Shown here in pieces: positions 45,285 through 53,600 of a stretch of DNA of 64,000 nucleotides. Source of the DNA: DATMXS01 sp035561355 (GTDB lineage Bacteria > Acidobacteriota > Terriglobia > Bryobacterales > Bryobacteraceae); the NCBI GenBank assembly GCA_035561355.1, contig DATMXS010000496.1, forward strand, positions 3,344-67,343, written 5' to 3'. How positions within the stretch are numbered: position 1 is the stretch's first letter; each line of letters starts with the position of its first letter. The notes under the pieces are model-generated. The model worked only from the letters and a program-made list of their open reading frames with translations, was not told the origin of the DNA and did no database searches. The translations under genes and the position numbers were made by a program.

Positions 45285-46753
45285 CGGATGCCGCTGAAAT
45301 TCGTAAGGTGCCCGCACCTGCGGGCGCACTCCGCCATTCTTTCCTTCGGGCCGCGCTGACGGCGGGCCGCGCGGTGATCGGCCGCCGGTTTTCGGAACTG
45401 GCTAGGGGAATGGAGGAAGCGCAGTGGCTGCCCGCGGCCGACCTTGAAGTACGCTCTGCCGAACGTCTGCGGTCGCTTCTCGAGCACACGGCGGCGACGG
45501 TGCCGTTCTATCGGGAACGCGGCATAGGTCTTTCGGGATCACCGATGGAGACGCTGCGGCGCTTCCCGATCATGAGCAAGACGGAATACCGCGAGCGCGG
45601 TATTGAAGCCTTCTGCTCCGACCGAATCCCCGCGTTTCGCCGAATCGATCGAACGACCTCAGGCTCAACGGGCGAGCCGTTCGGCTTCGCTCTCGATCGC
45701 TCCGCGCTGCCGGTGATCTTCGCGAGCCATCTGTTCTACGATTCCTGGTTCGGCCTGCACCCCTTCGATCGTTACGTGCGCATCATGTCGCCCCCAGCCG
45801 CGGTGCCCACACTGCCCTCCAGCACGCCGCTGCTTTTCCGCATGCGCCAGGCGGCTACACGCCGGCTGCAGCTTCTATACGAAAGCTGGACCCAGGAAAA
45901 GATCATGGTGTGGGAGGTGAGTGCCGACACGGCGGAATCGGTTTATCGCCGGATGGAACGGTTCAAGCCCGACTACGTCCTGGGCTACACCTCGAGCCTC
46001 GCCGTGATTGCGGACGAACTGATGAAACGCGGGTTGCGGCTTTCGCGACCGATCAGGGCAGTGGTGACCATCGCCGAGACGCTGACCGCCGCGCGTCGCA
46101 AACTGATCGAAGCCTACTTCGCGCCCGAACACATCGTGAACCGTTACGGCATGCGCGAGTTCGGATCGTGGAGCGCGCAGAATTGCACCCATTCGCCGGA
46201 CCAGTTCCACATCAACACGGAGCTGGTGGTGGCCGAAGTGCTGCGAGAAGACGGGTCGCCGGCAGCTCCGGGCGAGATTGGCCGGGTTGTGCTAACCGAT
46301 CTGTGGAATTACGCGCGCCCGTTCGTACGGTATTTCACCGGCGATCTGGCGGCGGCGGGTCCTAGGGAACCCTGTGCGTGCGGGCGCGGGTTCCCCATGC
46401 TCGGTCAGATCGAGGGCCGTTCGCACGAGTGCCTGTACACGCCTTCGGGCAAAGTGATCAGCCCGGCGGTGCTGGGCCATTACCTTTTCGTCTATAACAA
46501 CCACCTGGACTCGGTGCGGCATTACCAACTCGTGCAAGACGGTGACGACAGCGTTCGGCTGCTGGTCATACCCTCAAACCGGTGGACCGACGGGACCGCC
46601 GCGGTACTGGCCGAAGCAATTGACAAGCTGGTCGGCGGCGAGATGCGCGTAACCGTGGAGCCCGTCCCGGAGATCCCGGCCGAGCGTTCGGGCAAGCGCC
46701 CGATTATCAAATCGCAGGGACCGCGCCCAAGAAGTGCGCGTCCCAAGCACTAA
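45281..46753 (+). CDS. CapK/phenylacetate-CoA-ligase-like adenylate-forming protein
   Basis: 490 aa. The AMP-binding motif is TTSGSTGEPFGF, followed by FYDSWFG, and later RYGMREFGSW with the ACGRGFPMLGQIEGR segment of the PaaK/CapK group. It is expected to activate a carboxylic acid with ATP. CapK-like members occur in capsule and exopolysaccharide clusters. No CoA-ligase partner or acyl carrier protein gene lies nearby, so the acceptor is unknown. The start ATG at 45281 has GGAGG 5 nt upstream and overlaps the preceding stop (ATGA); a longer frame from 45152 lies within the upstream gene. Confidence 0.83.
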   Translation: MTDAAEIRKVPAPAGALRHSFLRAALTAGRAVIGRRFSELARGMEEAQWLPAADLEVRSAERLRSLLEHTAATVPFYRERGIGLSGSPMETLRRFPIMSKTEYRERGIEAFCSDRIPAFRRIDRTTSGSTGEPFGFALDRSALPVIFASHLFYDSWFGLHPFDRYVRIMSPPAAVPTLPSSTPLLFRMRQAATRRLQLLYESWTQEKIMVWEVSADTAESVYRRMERFKPDYVLGYTSSLAVIADELMKRGLRLSRPIRAVVTIAETLTAARRKLIEAYFAPEHIVNRYGMREFGSWSAQNCTHSPDQFHINTELVVAEVLREDGSPAAPGEIGRVVLTDLWNYARPFVRYFTGDLAAAGPREPCACGRGFPMLGQIEGRSHECLYTPSGKVISPAVLGHYLFVYNNHLDSVRHYQLVQDGDDSVRLLVIPSNRWTDGTAAVLAEAIDKLVGGEMRVTVEPVPEIPAERSGKRPIIKSQGPRPRSARPKH

Positions 46754-46768
46754 CACTCTGGAGGGGAA

Positions 46769-47917
46769 GTGGGAGTGATGGAAACGCGTCGCACCCGGCC
46801 TGTAGTTGTCGTCGCAGCGTTTGCGCTGATTGCGGTCACGGCCGTTATCGCCGCGATCGCAGCCGATTTCGCCTACACGATGTTCGTGGCAGGCGCCTGG
46901 ACACCTGACTACTGGCTGGACCGCGCCCACATCCCACGCAGCACCTCGGCGCCCGATCCCGAACTCGGATTTGTCCGCAAGCCGAACCTCTCCTGGAAGG
47001 GCGAGATGAACGGGAAGAGGATCGCTTACCGCAACGACGAGAACGGGTTCCGCAACCCGCCCGGTGTGACGCAAGCGGACATTGCGTTCATCGGCGATTC
47101 GTTCACCGAAGCCGCGCATATGCTGGAGGAACTCACGTTCGTACAGCGTGTGGCGAGCGGGGCGGGCCTGCGCACCGTAAACCTTGGACGGGGCGCCTAC
47201 GGGCCGCAGCAGGAACTGATCGTGCTGAAGCGATACGCGCTGCGGTACCACCCGAAAGTGATTGTATGGCAGTTCTTCACTGGCAATGACGTGAATGACG
47301 CGGAGGAGTTCGCACACTGGGTGCTGCTTGGCCGCAAGAGCGACACGCCGCTGTTGACCCGCTACCTGAACAACTCCTTCCTGCGGAGAACGCTCAAGGA
47401 TGTGCTCCACCTTCCAACGCGCGGGACCGTCCCGGCCACGCTACGGTACACCGATGGTTCCAGCGAGGAAGTCCGGGTGCTTTATGAGCGCGAACCGCCC
47501 GTGCTTCAATCGGCGGCACACGAGATCGAGCATGCTCTGGCGGAGGGCGCACGGATCTGCAACGAACGCGGCATCAAGCTGATCGTGTTCACCGTGCCCA
47601 CGATGCTGCACATCTTGCAGCCGTACATTCATTTCCGTGAGGACGAAGCGCGCAAAGTATTCGTCGGTGGACGCGACGCGGCGCGGCGTTCCGAGTTCAC
47701 CGAATGGCTGAACCATACATGCAACGCCATCCACGGCTGTAAATTCATAGATGTATGGTCGCGATTGCACGCGGCGGCACAGCAGGACAACCGCGCGCTG
47801 TACATTCCGAACGACGAGCACCTTGATGAGCGCGGCCATGAAGTCGTGGCGAAAGCGATCCTCGAAGTAATCGGATCGCAACACCGGCTCGCAGCCTCGA
47901 GCGCCACGCTTCCGTAG
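46769..47917 (+). CDS. Membrane-anchored SGNH/GDSL hydrolase-like protein
   Basis: 382 aa from GTG at 46769 (GGAGG 4 nt upstream); an in-frame ATG at 46778 is an alternative. One N-terminal transmembrane anchor (residues about 11-33) places the rest in the periplasm. SGNH blocks: nucleophile Ser111 in FIGDSFTEAA, the Gly in NLGRGAYGPQQE, Asn173 in FFTGNDVND, and Asp/His in NDEHLDERGHE. Such proteins act as esterases or as O-acyltransferases/deacetylases on surface glycans (AlgX/AlgJ-like). As the last gene of the operon it may acylate or deacylate the exported product, possibly with the acid activated by the CapK-like enzyme. Confidence 0.83.
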   Translation: MGVMETRRTRPVVVVAAFALIAVTAVIAAIAADFAYTMFVAGAWTPDYWLDRAHIPRSTSAPDPELGFVRKPNLSWKGEMNGKRIAYRNDENGFRNPPGVTQADIAFIGDSFTEAAHMLEELTFVQRVASGAGLRTVNLGRGAYGPQQELIVLKRYALRYHPKVIVWQFFTGNDVNDAEEFAHWVLLGRKSDTPLLTRYLNNSFLRRTLKDVLHLPTRGTVPATLRYTDGSSEEVRVLYEREPPVLQSAAHEIEHALAEGARICNERGIKLIVFTVPTMLHILQPYIHFREDEARKVFVGGRDAARRSEFTEWLNHTCNAIHGCKFIDVWSRLHAAAQQDNRALYIPNDEHLDERGHEVVAKAILEVIGSQHRLAASSATLP

Positions 47918-47956
47918 CGTGCGAGAGAGAGGCCTTGCCGAGGAGAACTGCTCCGC

Positions 47957-48508
47957 TCAGATCATTTCGGTCAGAAGTTCCGGACGCGGCGAGGGGATCA
48001 CGACCTTGTTCACCAGCAGCCCTTTCTGGGCCACCACGGCCGCGCCGCTGTCCACGGCGCTTTGCACCGCTGCCACACTGCCCGTCAGCGTGACATAAGC
48101 CTTGCCGCCCAGCGCCATCGCCAGGCGCAGTTCCACCAGCCGCACGTTGGCGGACTTCACCGCAGCGTCGGCGCCCTCGATCAGAGACGCTACCGAGAAC
48201 GACTCGATAATCCCCAACGCTTGCAGCGCCTCTACTTTTGCGGCGCCCGTGAGTGCCGGGAAGACGCTCTCGTGCACGTTGGGAATCACGAAGCTGTCGA
48301 TCTTCGAGAAGCCGCCGGACTGGGAGCCGGCATTCACCGCCGACTGCACCGCGCCGACGTCGCCCCGCACCATCACGATGAACTTCCCCGAGCAGATGGA
48401 GCGCGCCAGCAGCAGCTCGACGTCCGAAGCTTTCAACATGGCGTCACAGACCTCGTACCCGGCCGCGATGCTTCCCAATTCAATCAGTCCGATAGAATTC
48501 CGTGCCAC
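47957..48508 (-). CDS. pduT: Tandem-BMC-domain microcompartment shell protein, PduT-like
   Basis: 183 aa with two BMC domains (residues about 4-85 and 95-180), so it is a BMC-T pseudohexamer subunit. The domains show SIGLIELGSIAAGYEVCDAML and ESFSVASLIEGADAAVK. Cys39 in SICSGK is at the position where PduT holds the central [4Fe-4S] cluster of the trimer pore. The second domain keeps the usual KAYVTLTGSVAAVQSAVDSG. It follows the pduS-like gene after 5 bp on the same strand, so the two are a transcription unit. It would conduct electrons through a shell. No other shell gene (BMC-H, BMC-P) is in the window. Confidence 0.88.
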   Translation of the reverse strand: MARNSIGLIELGSIAAGYEVCDAMLKASDVELLLARSICSGKFIVMVRGDVGAVQSAVNAGSQSGGFSKIDSFVIPNVHESVFPALTGAAKVEALQALGIIESFSVASLIEGADAAVKSANVRLVELRLAMALGGKAYVTLTGSVAAVQSAVDSGAAVVAQKGLLVNKVVIPSPRPELLTEMI

Positions 48509-48513
48509 TCCGG

Positions 48514-49872
48514 CTACCTCACGATTTCGATCCAGGATTCTGTGACGCCTGCGATAGAGCCGTTGATGGAAGCGTGTACGTCCGCGCCGAGTTGCCCTTC
48601 GGCAATGCGCGCAACAGTCTGGCCGCAGCGGACGCGGTCGCCGGCTGCCACGACGGGCGTCGCCGGTTTGCCCGCGCCATGGAGTAACCGCACGCGCACG
48701 CGGCCGGGCTCGGGCACGGCACTGTCAAACGGCGTGTCCGATTCGAACTCCTCGATTTTGAGCCTTCGCCGGAGCATCGCGAGCGGAATCCTCCGAAACT
48801 CCTTCATCGGATGCACGCGCGGCGATTGAGGCTGTTCCATCTTCAGGCCGGCGGCGCGAAAATCGCGCTTCGATTTGTCGCATGCCTCCTTGGGATAGAG
48901 ATCCTCCGGACAAGCGTAGAGGGTGCAGATGCCGCATGCGCAGCAGAGTTGTCCCCACTGGTTCCAGTGCTGTTCGCCCGACTTCGTGAAGCCCAGGCTC
49001 CGCATCACCTGATGCGGACGAACGTCGTAGCCGAGCAGGTAGCGCGGGCAGAACTCGGTGCAGTAGCTGCACTGGTCGCAGGCGCTCTTCCCAATGTGGA
49101 GTTGCGCCTTTTCGGGCCGCGAACGGCGCTCGATTAGGTAATGCGAACGCGGCAGCACGATGAGGCCGGCTGTGGTCTTCGTGACCGGCGCGTCGAGGTC
49201 CTCCGCAAGTGAGCCCATCATGATGCCGCTGACGAATGCGGCGTAATCGGGAACCGTGGCCCCGCCCGCCGCGGCGATCAGGTCGGAAAGCGGAGTTCCG
49301 ACCGGCGTCCAGAAAGCCTTCGGCTGCCGCACCGCGCCGCTCACCGAGACGAACTTGCGCGTCACCGGCCGGCCGTGGGCGGCCTGATCGACGTTGTATA
49401 GCGTCTCGACGTTGTTGACCACGCACCCGACCTGCAGCGGAATCCCGGCGGGCGGAATCAGGCGTCCTGTGGCGGCGTAGACCAGTTCGTACTCATCGCC
49501 GGAAGGGTAGAAGTCGCCAAGCAGGGCGAGGTCGATCGGTTTACCTGCCAGGTACGGCTTGACGGCTTCCACAGCCGCCTTGTTCTTTTCTTTGACGCCG
49601 AACTTGCCCTGCTTCGCACCCGTGGCCTCCATCATGAGCGACAGACCGGAAACGATTTCCTCCGGATGCCGCTGCATGATCTCTACATCCTTGTGAACCA
49701 GCGGCTCGCATTCGGCGCCGTTCGCGAGCACGTATTCGACACGTGATGCGGCCTTCACTTGAGTAGGAAAACCGGCGCCGCCGGCCCCAACAACACCCAT
49801 TTCGCGAAGGTGCACGGCGAGCGGTGGACCGCTCGATCCTGCGGCGTTTTCCTTGGGGCGCATGGACTTCAT
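48514..49872 (-). CDS. pduS: PduS-like iron-sulfur flavoprotein (RnfC/SLBB family)
   Basis: 452 aa. The N-terminal Gly-rich FMN/NADH-binding part has GVVGAGGAGFPTQVKA and ANGAECEPLVHKDVEIM (Cys55). The SLBB domain lies at about 170-240. Two ferredoxin-type clusters follow: Cys265, 268, 271, 275 (CDQCSYCTEFCP) and Cys310, 313, 316, 321 (CCACGICTLYACP). The last 60 residues form a barrel-sandwich domain (PATPVVAAGDRVRCGQ). PduS reduces cobalamin in propanediol microcompartments; related proteins serve other electron transfer. The NADH to flavin to iron-sulfur route would end at the shell cluster of the adjacent PduT-like protein. The ATG at 49870-49872 is chosen; 49863 is an alternative. Divergent from the DinB-like gene, 50 bp apart. 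Confidence 0.88.
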   Translation of the reverse strand: MKSMRPKENAAGSSGPPLAVHLREMGVVGAGGAGFPTQVKAASRVEYVLANGAECEPLVHKDVEIMQRHPEEIVSGLSLMMEATGAKQGKFGVKEKNKAAVEAVKPYLAGKPIDLALLGDFYPSGDEYELVYAATGRLIPPAGIPLQVGCVVNNVETLYNVDQAAHGRPVTRKFVSVSGAVRQPKAFWTPVGTPLSDLIAAAGGATVPDYAAFVSGIMMGSLAEDLDAPVTKTTAGLIVLPRSHYLIERRSRPEKAQLHIGKSACDQCSYCTEFCPRYLLGYDVRPHQVMRSLGFTKSGEQHWNQWGQLCCACGICTLYACPEDLYPKEACDKSKRDFRAAGLKMEQPQSPRVHPMKEFRRIPLAMLRRRLKIEEFESDTPFDSAVPEPGRVRVRLLHGAGKPATPVVAAGDRVRCGQTVARIAEGQLGADVHASINGSIAGVTESWIEIVR

Positions 49873-49922
49873 GAGGGTCCTTTATTATATCGGTAGTATT
49901 CGACTCTCGGAGGTAATGCGAA

Positions 49923-50447
49923 ATGACCCCATCCGCAACAATGATGAACCCTGGGCAGGTGCTGCTGCCCGAGTTCGACCACGAGATGGCCAACACGCGC
50001 CGGGCGCTCGAGCGCGTACCCGACGGCAAATTCGGCTGGAAGCCGCATGAGAAGTCGGGCACGCTCGGCTGGCTGGCCGGGCACATTGCGATGATGCCGC
50101 TCTGGGCCAAAGTGACTTTGACGACGCCCGGTCTCGACGTTATGGCGGGCGATGAATACAAGCAGCCTGCGATGGACACGCGCGAACAACTGCTCGCGGT
50201 ATTCGACGAGCACCTCGCGGACGCGCGAGCTACTATCGAGAAGGCAACGGCAGAGACTTTCGGAGAGCCGTGGACGCTGCGCTCCGGCGAAGACGAAATC
50301 TTCACATCTCCGAAGGCGGTCGTGATGCGCAGTTTCGTCATGAACCACATGATTCACCACCGTGCCCAACTGACGGTGTATCTCCGAATGCTGGATGTGC
50401 CGGTTCCGGGTCTCTACGGGCCGTCGGCCGACGAAGGCACGATGTAG
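49923..50447 (+). CDS. DinB-like (DinB/YfiT superfamily) four-helix metal-binding protein
   Basis: 174 aa. The four-helix bundle has the metal-binding His of GHIAMMP (about residue 57) and the NHMIHHRAQLTVYLRM motif near 144 that gives two more His ligands. The C-terminal VPGLYGPSADEG is typical of this group. Relatives act in thiol-dependent detoxification and damage response; the reaction is not known here. Not linked to the divergent microcompartment genes by any visible motif. The spacing and composition are normal. Confidence 0.85.
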   Translation: MTPSATMMNPGQVLLPEFDHEMANTRRALERVPDGKFGWKPHEKSGTLGWLAGHIAMMPLWAKVTLTTPGLDVMAGDEYKQPAMDTREQLLAVFDEHLADARATIEKATAETFGEPWTLRSGEDEIFTSPKAVVMRSFVMNHMIHHRAQLTVYLRMLDVPVPGLYGPSADEGTM

Positions 50448-50478
50448 GAGCCAGGTTAAGCCAAGGTTAAGCCACATT

Positions 50479-50550
50479 CCTCCGTTCGCCCCATGAACTT
50501 GCGCATTTGCGACACAATGAAACCAGCGAAGTTCATTGGGGCTACGGAGG
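50479..50550 (+). promoter_or_regulatory. Strong inverted repeat (23-bp imperfect stem) covering the ribosome binding site of the next gene
   Basis: Left arm 50479-50504 (CCTCCGTTCGCCCC..) and right arm 50526-50550 (..GGGGCTACGGAGG) pair over 23 bp with one small internal loop and two single-base bulges around a 21-nt loop. The right arm ends with GGAGG, the only Shine-Dalgarno sequence before the ATG at 50562, so a folded leader would hide it. There is no U tract, so it is not a standard terminator. Just before it AAGGTTAAGCC is directly repeated (50453-50473). Confidence 0.6.
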
Positions 50551-50561
50551 GATGAGACGAC

Positions 50562-51059
50562 ATGCCATCGAAAGCAGCCGCGCGCCGCGCCGAGCAGCGC
50601 AAGCGTGAAGGCAAAGCGCCCACCACTCAAGCCGGCGAGTTCGTTCGCGAAGAGATGCATCACGCGAAGGAAGGTCGGCACAGCGCAGGGAACCCAAAAC
50701 AAGCCATTGCGATCGGCCTTTCCGAGGCTCGACGCGCCGGCGTGGATCTGAAGCCGCCGAAGAAGGGCAAGGCGAGCGCGGCAACGCGCAAAAAGGCCGA
50801 GCGCGATTACGAGCGCGGCGAATCGAACCGCGCGAAGCCCGCGGCCAAGCGCACCGCTTCCACAGCGAAGCGAACGTCGGCCGCCGCGAAACGAACCGCT
50901 ACGTCGAGCAAGCGCGGCGCACGAAAGAGCACCGCGGGCGCGCACTCCACCACAGCGCACAAAGCGGCTCCAAGGAAGGCCGCAACCAAGACAGCAAGGA
51001 AGAAGACCAGCGCGGGGCGGGCCCCTGCGAAACGAGCAGCGGCGCGAAAATCTCGCTAG
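50562..51059 (+). CDS. DUF6496-type protein with histone-H1-like Lys/Ala-rich tail
   Basis: 165 aa, very basic. Residues about 25-70 match the DUF6496 pattern (FVREEMHHAKEGRHSAGNPKQAIAIGLSEARRAG). Residues 75-165 are an unstructured tail of Lys, Arg, Ala, Ser and Thr (AKRTASTAKRTS, KRGARKST), like bacterial histone-H1 or HU extensions. A DNA-compacting or stress role is likely but inferred. It stands alone between the hairpin and the transketolase gene 21 bp downstream, which may be read from the same transcript. Confidence 0.8.
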   Translation: MPSKAAARRAEQRKREGKAPTTQAGEFVREEMHHAKEGRHSAGNPKQAIAIGLSEARRAGVDLKPPKKGKASAATRKKAERDYERGESNRAKPAAKRTASTAKRTSAAAKRTATSSKRGARKSTAGAHSTTAHKAAPRKAATKTARKKTSAGRAPAKRAAARKSR

Positions 51060-51080
51060 TCACTGGATTCGGGAGGACCC

Positions 51081-52910
51081 ATGGGAGTTCTGGAAGATCA
51101 AGCTACCCGTTTGCGCATCGATTCGATTCGGGCGACCACTGCCGCCGGAAGCGGCCATCCCACTACGTGCGGTTCAGCGGCCGAGATCGTGTCCGTCCTC
51201 TTCTTCTCTGTCATGCGGTATGACCCGGCCGATCCGGGCAGCCCGCGCAATGACAAATTCATCCTGTCGAAAGGACACGGCGCGCCACTGCTCTACGCCG
51301 TCTGGGCGGAGGCGGGGGCTTTCCCCCGAGACCAACTGCTCACTCTGCGCCGGATCGATTCCGATTTGGAAGGCCACCCGACGCCGCGGTTGCCGTTCGT
51401 GGACGTCGCGACGGGTTCGCTCGGCCAGGGACTACCCGTTGCGGTGGGAATGGCGTTGGGTGCGCAACTGGACGGCTCTGACCAGCGCATTTACGTGCTT
51501 ATGGGCGACGGCGAATCGGCGGAAGGGTCCGTGTGGGAGGCCGCACAGGTGGCGCCCGTCCACAAACTCGGCAATTTGTGCGCGATCATCGACATCAACC
51601 GGCTGGGCCAAAGTGAGCCCACCATCCTGCAGCACGATCTGCCCTCGTACAAACGGCGGTGGGAAGCGTTCGGGTGGAACGCGCTGACGGTTGACGGGCA
51701 CGACATCCCTGCCCTGTTGAACGTGTTCGAGAAGGCCACGCAAGTCACCGATAAGCCAACAATCGTCCTTGCATGCACCTATAAGGGCCACGGCATGCTC
51801 GACGCCGAGGATCGCGAAGGGTATCACGGAAAGCCCTTCGAAAAAGAGGTAGCGGATAAGATCGTCGCGGCGCTCGAGGCGAAATTCGACGGTAAAGCGG
51901 TGGCGTGGTCACCGAAGCTGCCATCCGGCACTGCAAACAAGACCGCGCCGGCCCGGAACGGATCACCCCAGCCGCCATACCAGCTCGGGGGCAAGGAGAT
52001 TGCCACCAGGAAGGCGTTCGGAGACGCGCTGGCTGCGCTCGGCCGCGCTGACAGCCGTATCGTCGCATTGGATGGGGACGTGAAGAACTCCACCTACTCG
52101 GAGGAGTTCCAGAAGGCCGCCCCTGAGCGCTTCTTCCAGGGCTATATCGCTGAGCAGAACATGGTCGGCATGGCCATGGGCCTCTCGGCAACGGGCCGGA
52201 TCCCGTTCGCCGCGACGTTCGGGTGCTTCCTCTCGCGCGCGGCGGACTTCATCCGCATGGCGGCGATATCCGGCAATAACATTAAGCTCGCGGGTACCCA
52301 CGCGGGCATTTCGATCGGTGAGGATGGACCGTCACAGATGGCTCTCGAGGACCTCGCCCTGATCGGTGCAGAGCCGAACTTCACCGTGCTTTACCCGTCC
52401 GATGCGACAAGCGCATGGCGCGCGACAGAACTTGCGGCAGGCGTAAACGGCCCGTGCTATCTCCGGCTTGGGCGTCCCAACGCAAAAGTGCTCTACGGCC
52501 CCGACGAGAAGTTCTCGATCGGGAAATGCAAGGTGCTGCGCGAAAGTCCCGACGATCGCGCGGTGGTAGTGGCCGCAGGAGTGACGCTCTTCGAGGCGCT
52601 GGCGGCATATGACGAGTTGAAGAAGGCAGGCCTCGCGATCCGGGTGATCGACTTGTTCAGCATGCAGCCAATCGACCGGGACACCCTCATCGCGGCGGCG
52701 AGGGCGGCGAAGGGAAACGTCATCACCGTGGAGGATCATTACGCACACGGCGGCATTGGGGACGCCGTGGCCGCCGCACTCAGCGCGGAACGGTTCCTGG
52801 TCGAAAAACTCGCGGTGCGCGAGATCCCGCGGAGCGGCAAACCTAAAGAGTTGCTGGACCGGTTCGGCATTTCCGCGCGGCACATTGTCGAGGCGGTGAG
52901 GGCGTTATAG
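51081..52910 (+). CDS. tkt: Transketolase
   Basis: 609 aa. It moves two-carbon units between ketoses and aldoses in the pentose phosphate pathway using thiamine diphosphate and a divalent metal. The N-terminal part has TTAAGSGHPTTCGSAAEI, LSKGHGAPLLYAVW, and the cofactor motif GDGESAEGSVWEA ending with Asp/Asn ligands (DINRLGQ). The middle domain carries GYIAEQNMVGMAMGLSATG and GTHAGISIGEDGPSQMALED. Length and the sequences TTAAGSGHPT and SKGHGAPLLYAVWAEAG are closer to the animal-type transketolases (about 620 aa) than to the E. coli type (about 660 aa). Starts 21 bp after the DUF6496 gene; its stop overlaps the convergent PilZ-like gene by 6 bp. Confidence 0.95.
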   Translation: MGVLEDQATRLRIDSIRATTAAGSGHPTTCGSAAEIVSVLFFSVMRYDPADPGSPRNDKFILSKGHGAPLLYAVWAEAGAFPRDQLLTLRRIDSDLEGHPTPRLPFVDVATGSLGQGLPVAVGMALGAQLDGSDQRIYVLMGDGESAEGSVWEAAQVAPVHKLGNLCAIIDINRLGQSEPTILQHDLPSYKRRWEAFGWNALTVDGHDIPALLNVFEKATQVTDKPTIVLACTYKGHGMLDAEDREGYHGKPFEKEVADKIVAALEAKFDGKAVAWSPKLPSGTANKTAPARNGSPQPPYQLGGKEIATRKAFGDALAALGRADSRIVALDGDVKNSTYSEEFQKAAPERFFQGYIAEQNMVGMAMGLSATGRIPFAATFGCFLSRAADFIRMAAISGNNIKLAGTHAGISIGEDGPSQMALEDLALIGAEPNFTVLYPSDATSAWRATELAAGVNGPCYLRLGRPNAKVLYGPDEKFSIGKCKVLRESPDDRAVVVAAGVTLFEALAAYDELKKAGLAIRVIDLFSMQPIDRDTLIAAARAAKGNVITVEDHYAHGGIGDAVAAALSAERFLVEKLAVREIPRSGKPKELLDRFGISARHIVEAVRAL

Positions 52911-53204
52911 CTGCGGCGCGCATACGGGTTCGCCCAGGAGGGCGCGCGCGAGGCGGGCAACCTCGGCGTGGAACACCATCTGGTCCAGCTCCAGCACCAG
53001 ATGGAAGTCGTCGCCAGCCGGCGCCGCTCCGCAGACTTCACCCAGGATCAGCGCCTCGTCACTCCGAACGCTCACCACCGTGCCAGGTGCGAGTGTCCGA
53101 GGGGAGCGCAGTTCGACGCGCCGTCCGGCATTTGCCGCGACCCGGGCTGACCAGGTCTCGTTACTGCCCGGAACCGACAATTCGACCGCCGTTGCCAATT
53201 TCAT
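52905..53204 (-). CDS. PilZ-like small domain protein
   Basis: 99 aa. A single beta-barrel of PilZ character is suggested by VAANAGRRVELRSPRTLAPGT and SVRSDEALILGEVC, followed by a helical end (FHAEVARLARALLGE). The RxxxR and D/NxSxxG motifs for cyclic-di-GMP binding are not clear, so binding is doubtful. The stop overlaps the convergent transketolase stop region by 6 bp. Confidence 0.6.
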   Translation of the reverse strand: MKLATAVELSVPGSNETWSARVAANAGRRVELRSPRTLAPGTVVSVRSDEALILGEVCGAAPAGDDFHLVLELDQMVFHAEVARLARALLGEPVCAPQL

Positions 53205-53273
53205 AGATCACTCATCGGCAAAAAGGGCGTCGAACTTTAGCATTGTCGGTATTTAAGAAAGAATGGCAACTGC

Positions 53274-53600
53274 TTATCGCAGAAACAGGGCCAGCCAAAG
53301 AAGAATTGCGAGCGCGCCGGAAAGGCCGATTTCCGGCCAGTGGCTCACCGCAAAATCAATCGCGATCCGCGTGTGCGTGCGGCGTGACTTGGGGGATGTC
53401 CGCTGCCGCAAGCCTCTCCGAACCAGTTCCTGCAAACCGCGGCGATCGGCAATGAGGACCGTACCGCTGTTGACGCCAGTGGTGGATTTGACGAGCTTCT
53501 TCCGCAGGCCGGGAGGTATGTCTTCAATCGCGTGGTAGAGCGCCGTCTTCCCGCGGGTGGCGATGAAAATCGTTCGCGTTTTTATGGTTCCGCGTTCCAT
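53274..53600 (-). CDS. Small tail-anchored protein of unknown function
   Basis: 108 aa. The N-terminal part (TIFIATRGKTALYHAIEDI.. GTVLIADRRGLQELVRRG) has a beta-alpha character and no known motif. The last 20 residues (LSGALAILLWLALFL) form one hydrophobic helix ending at Arg, so it is probably a C-terminally anchored membrane protein. Its first 19 bp overlap the end of the LysR gene, which suggests co-expression. I do not recognise the family. Codon use and composition are natural, in contrast to the other frames. Confidence 0.6.
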   Translation of the reverse strand: MERGTIKTRTIFIATRGKTALYHAIEDIPPGLRKKLVKSTTGVNSGTVLIADRRGLQELVRRGLRQRTSPKSRRTHTRIAIDFAVSHWPEIGLSGALAILLWLALFLR

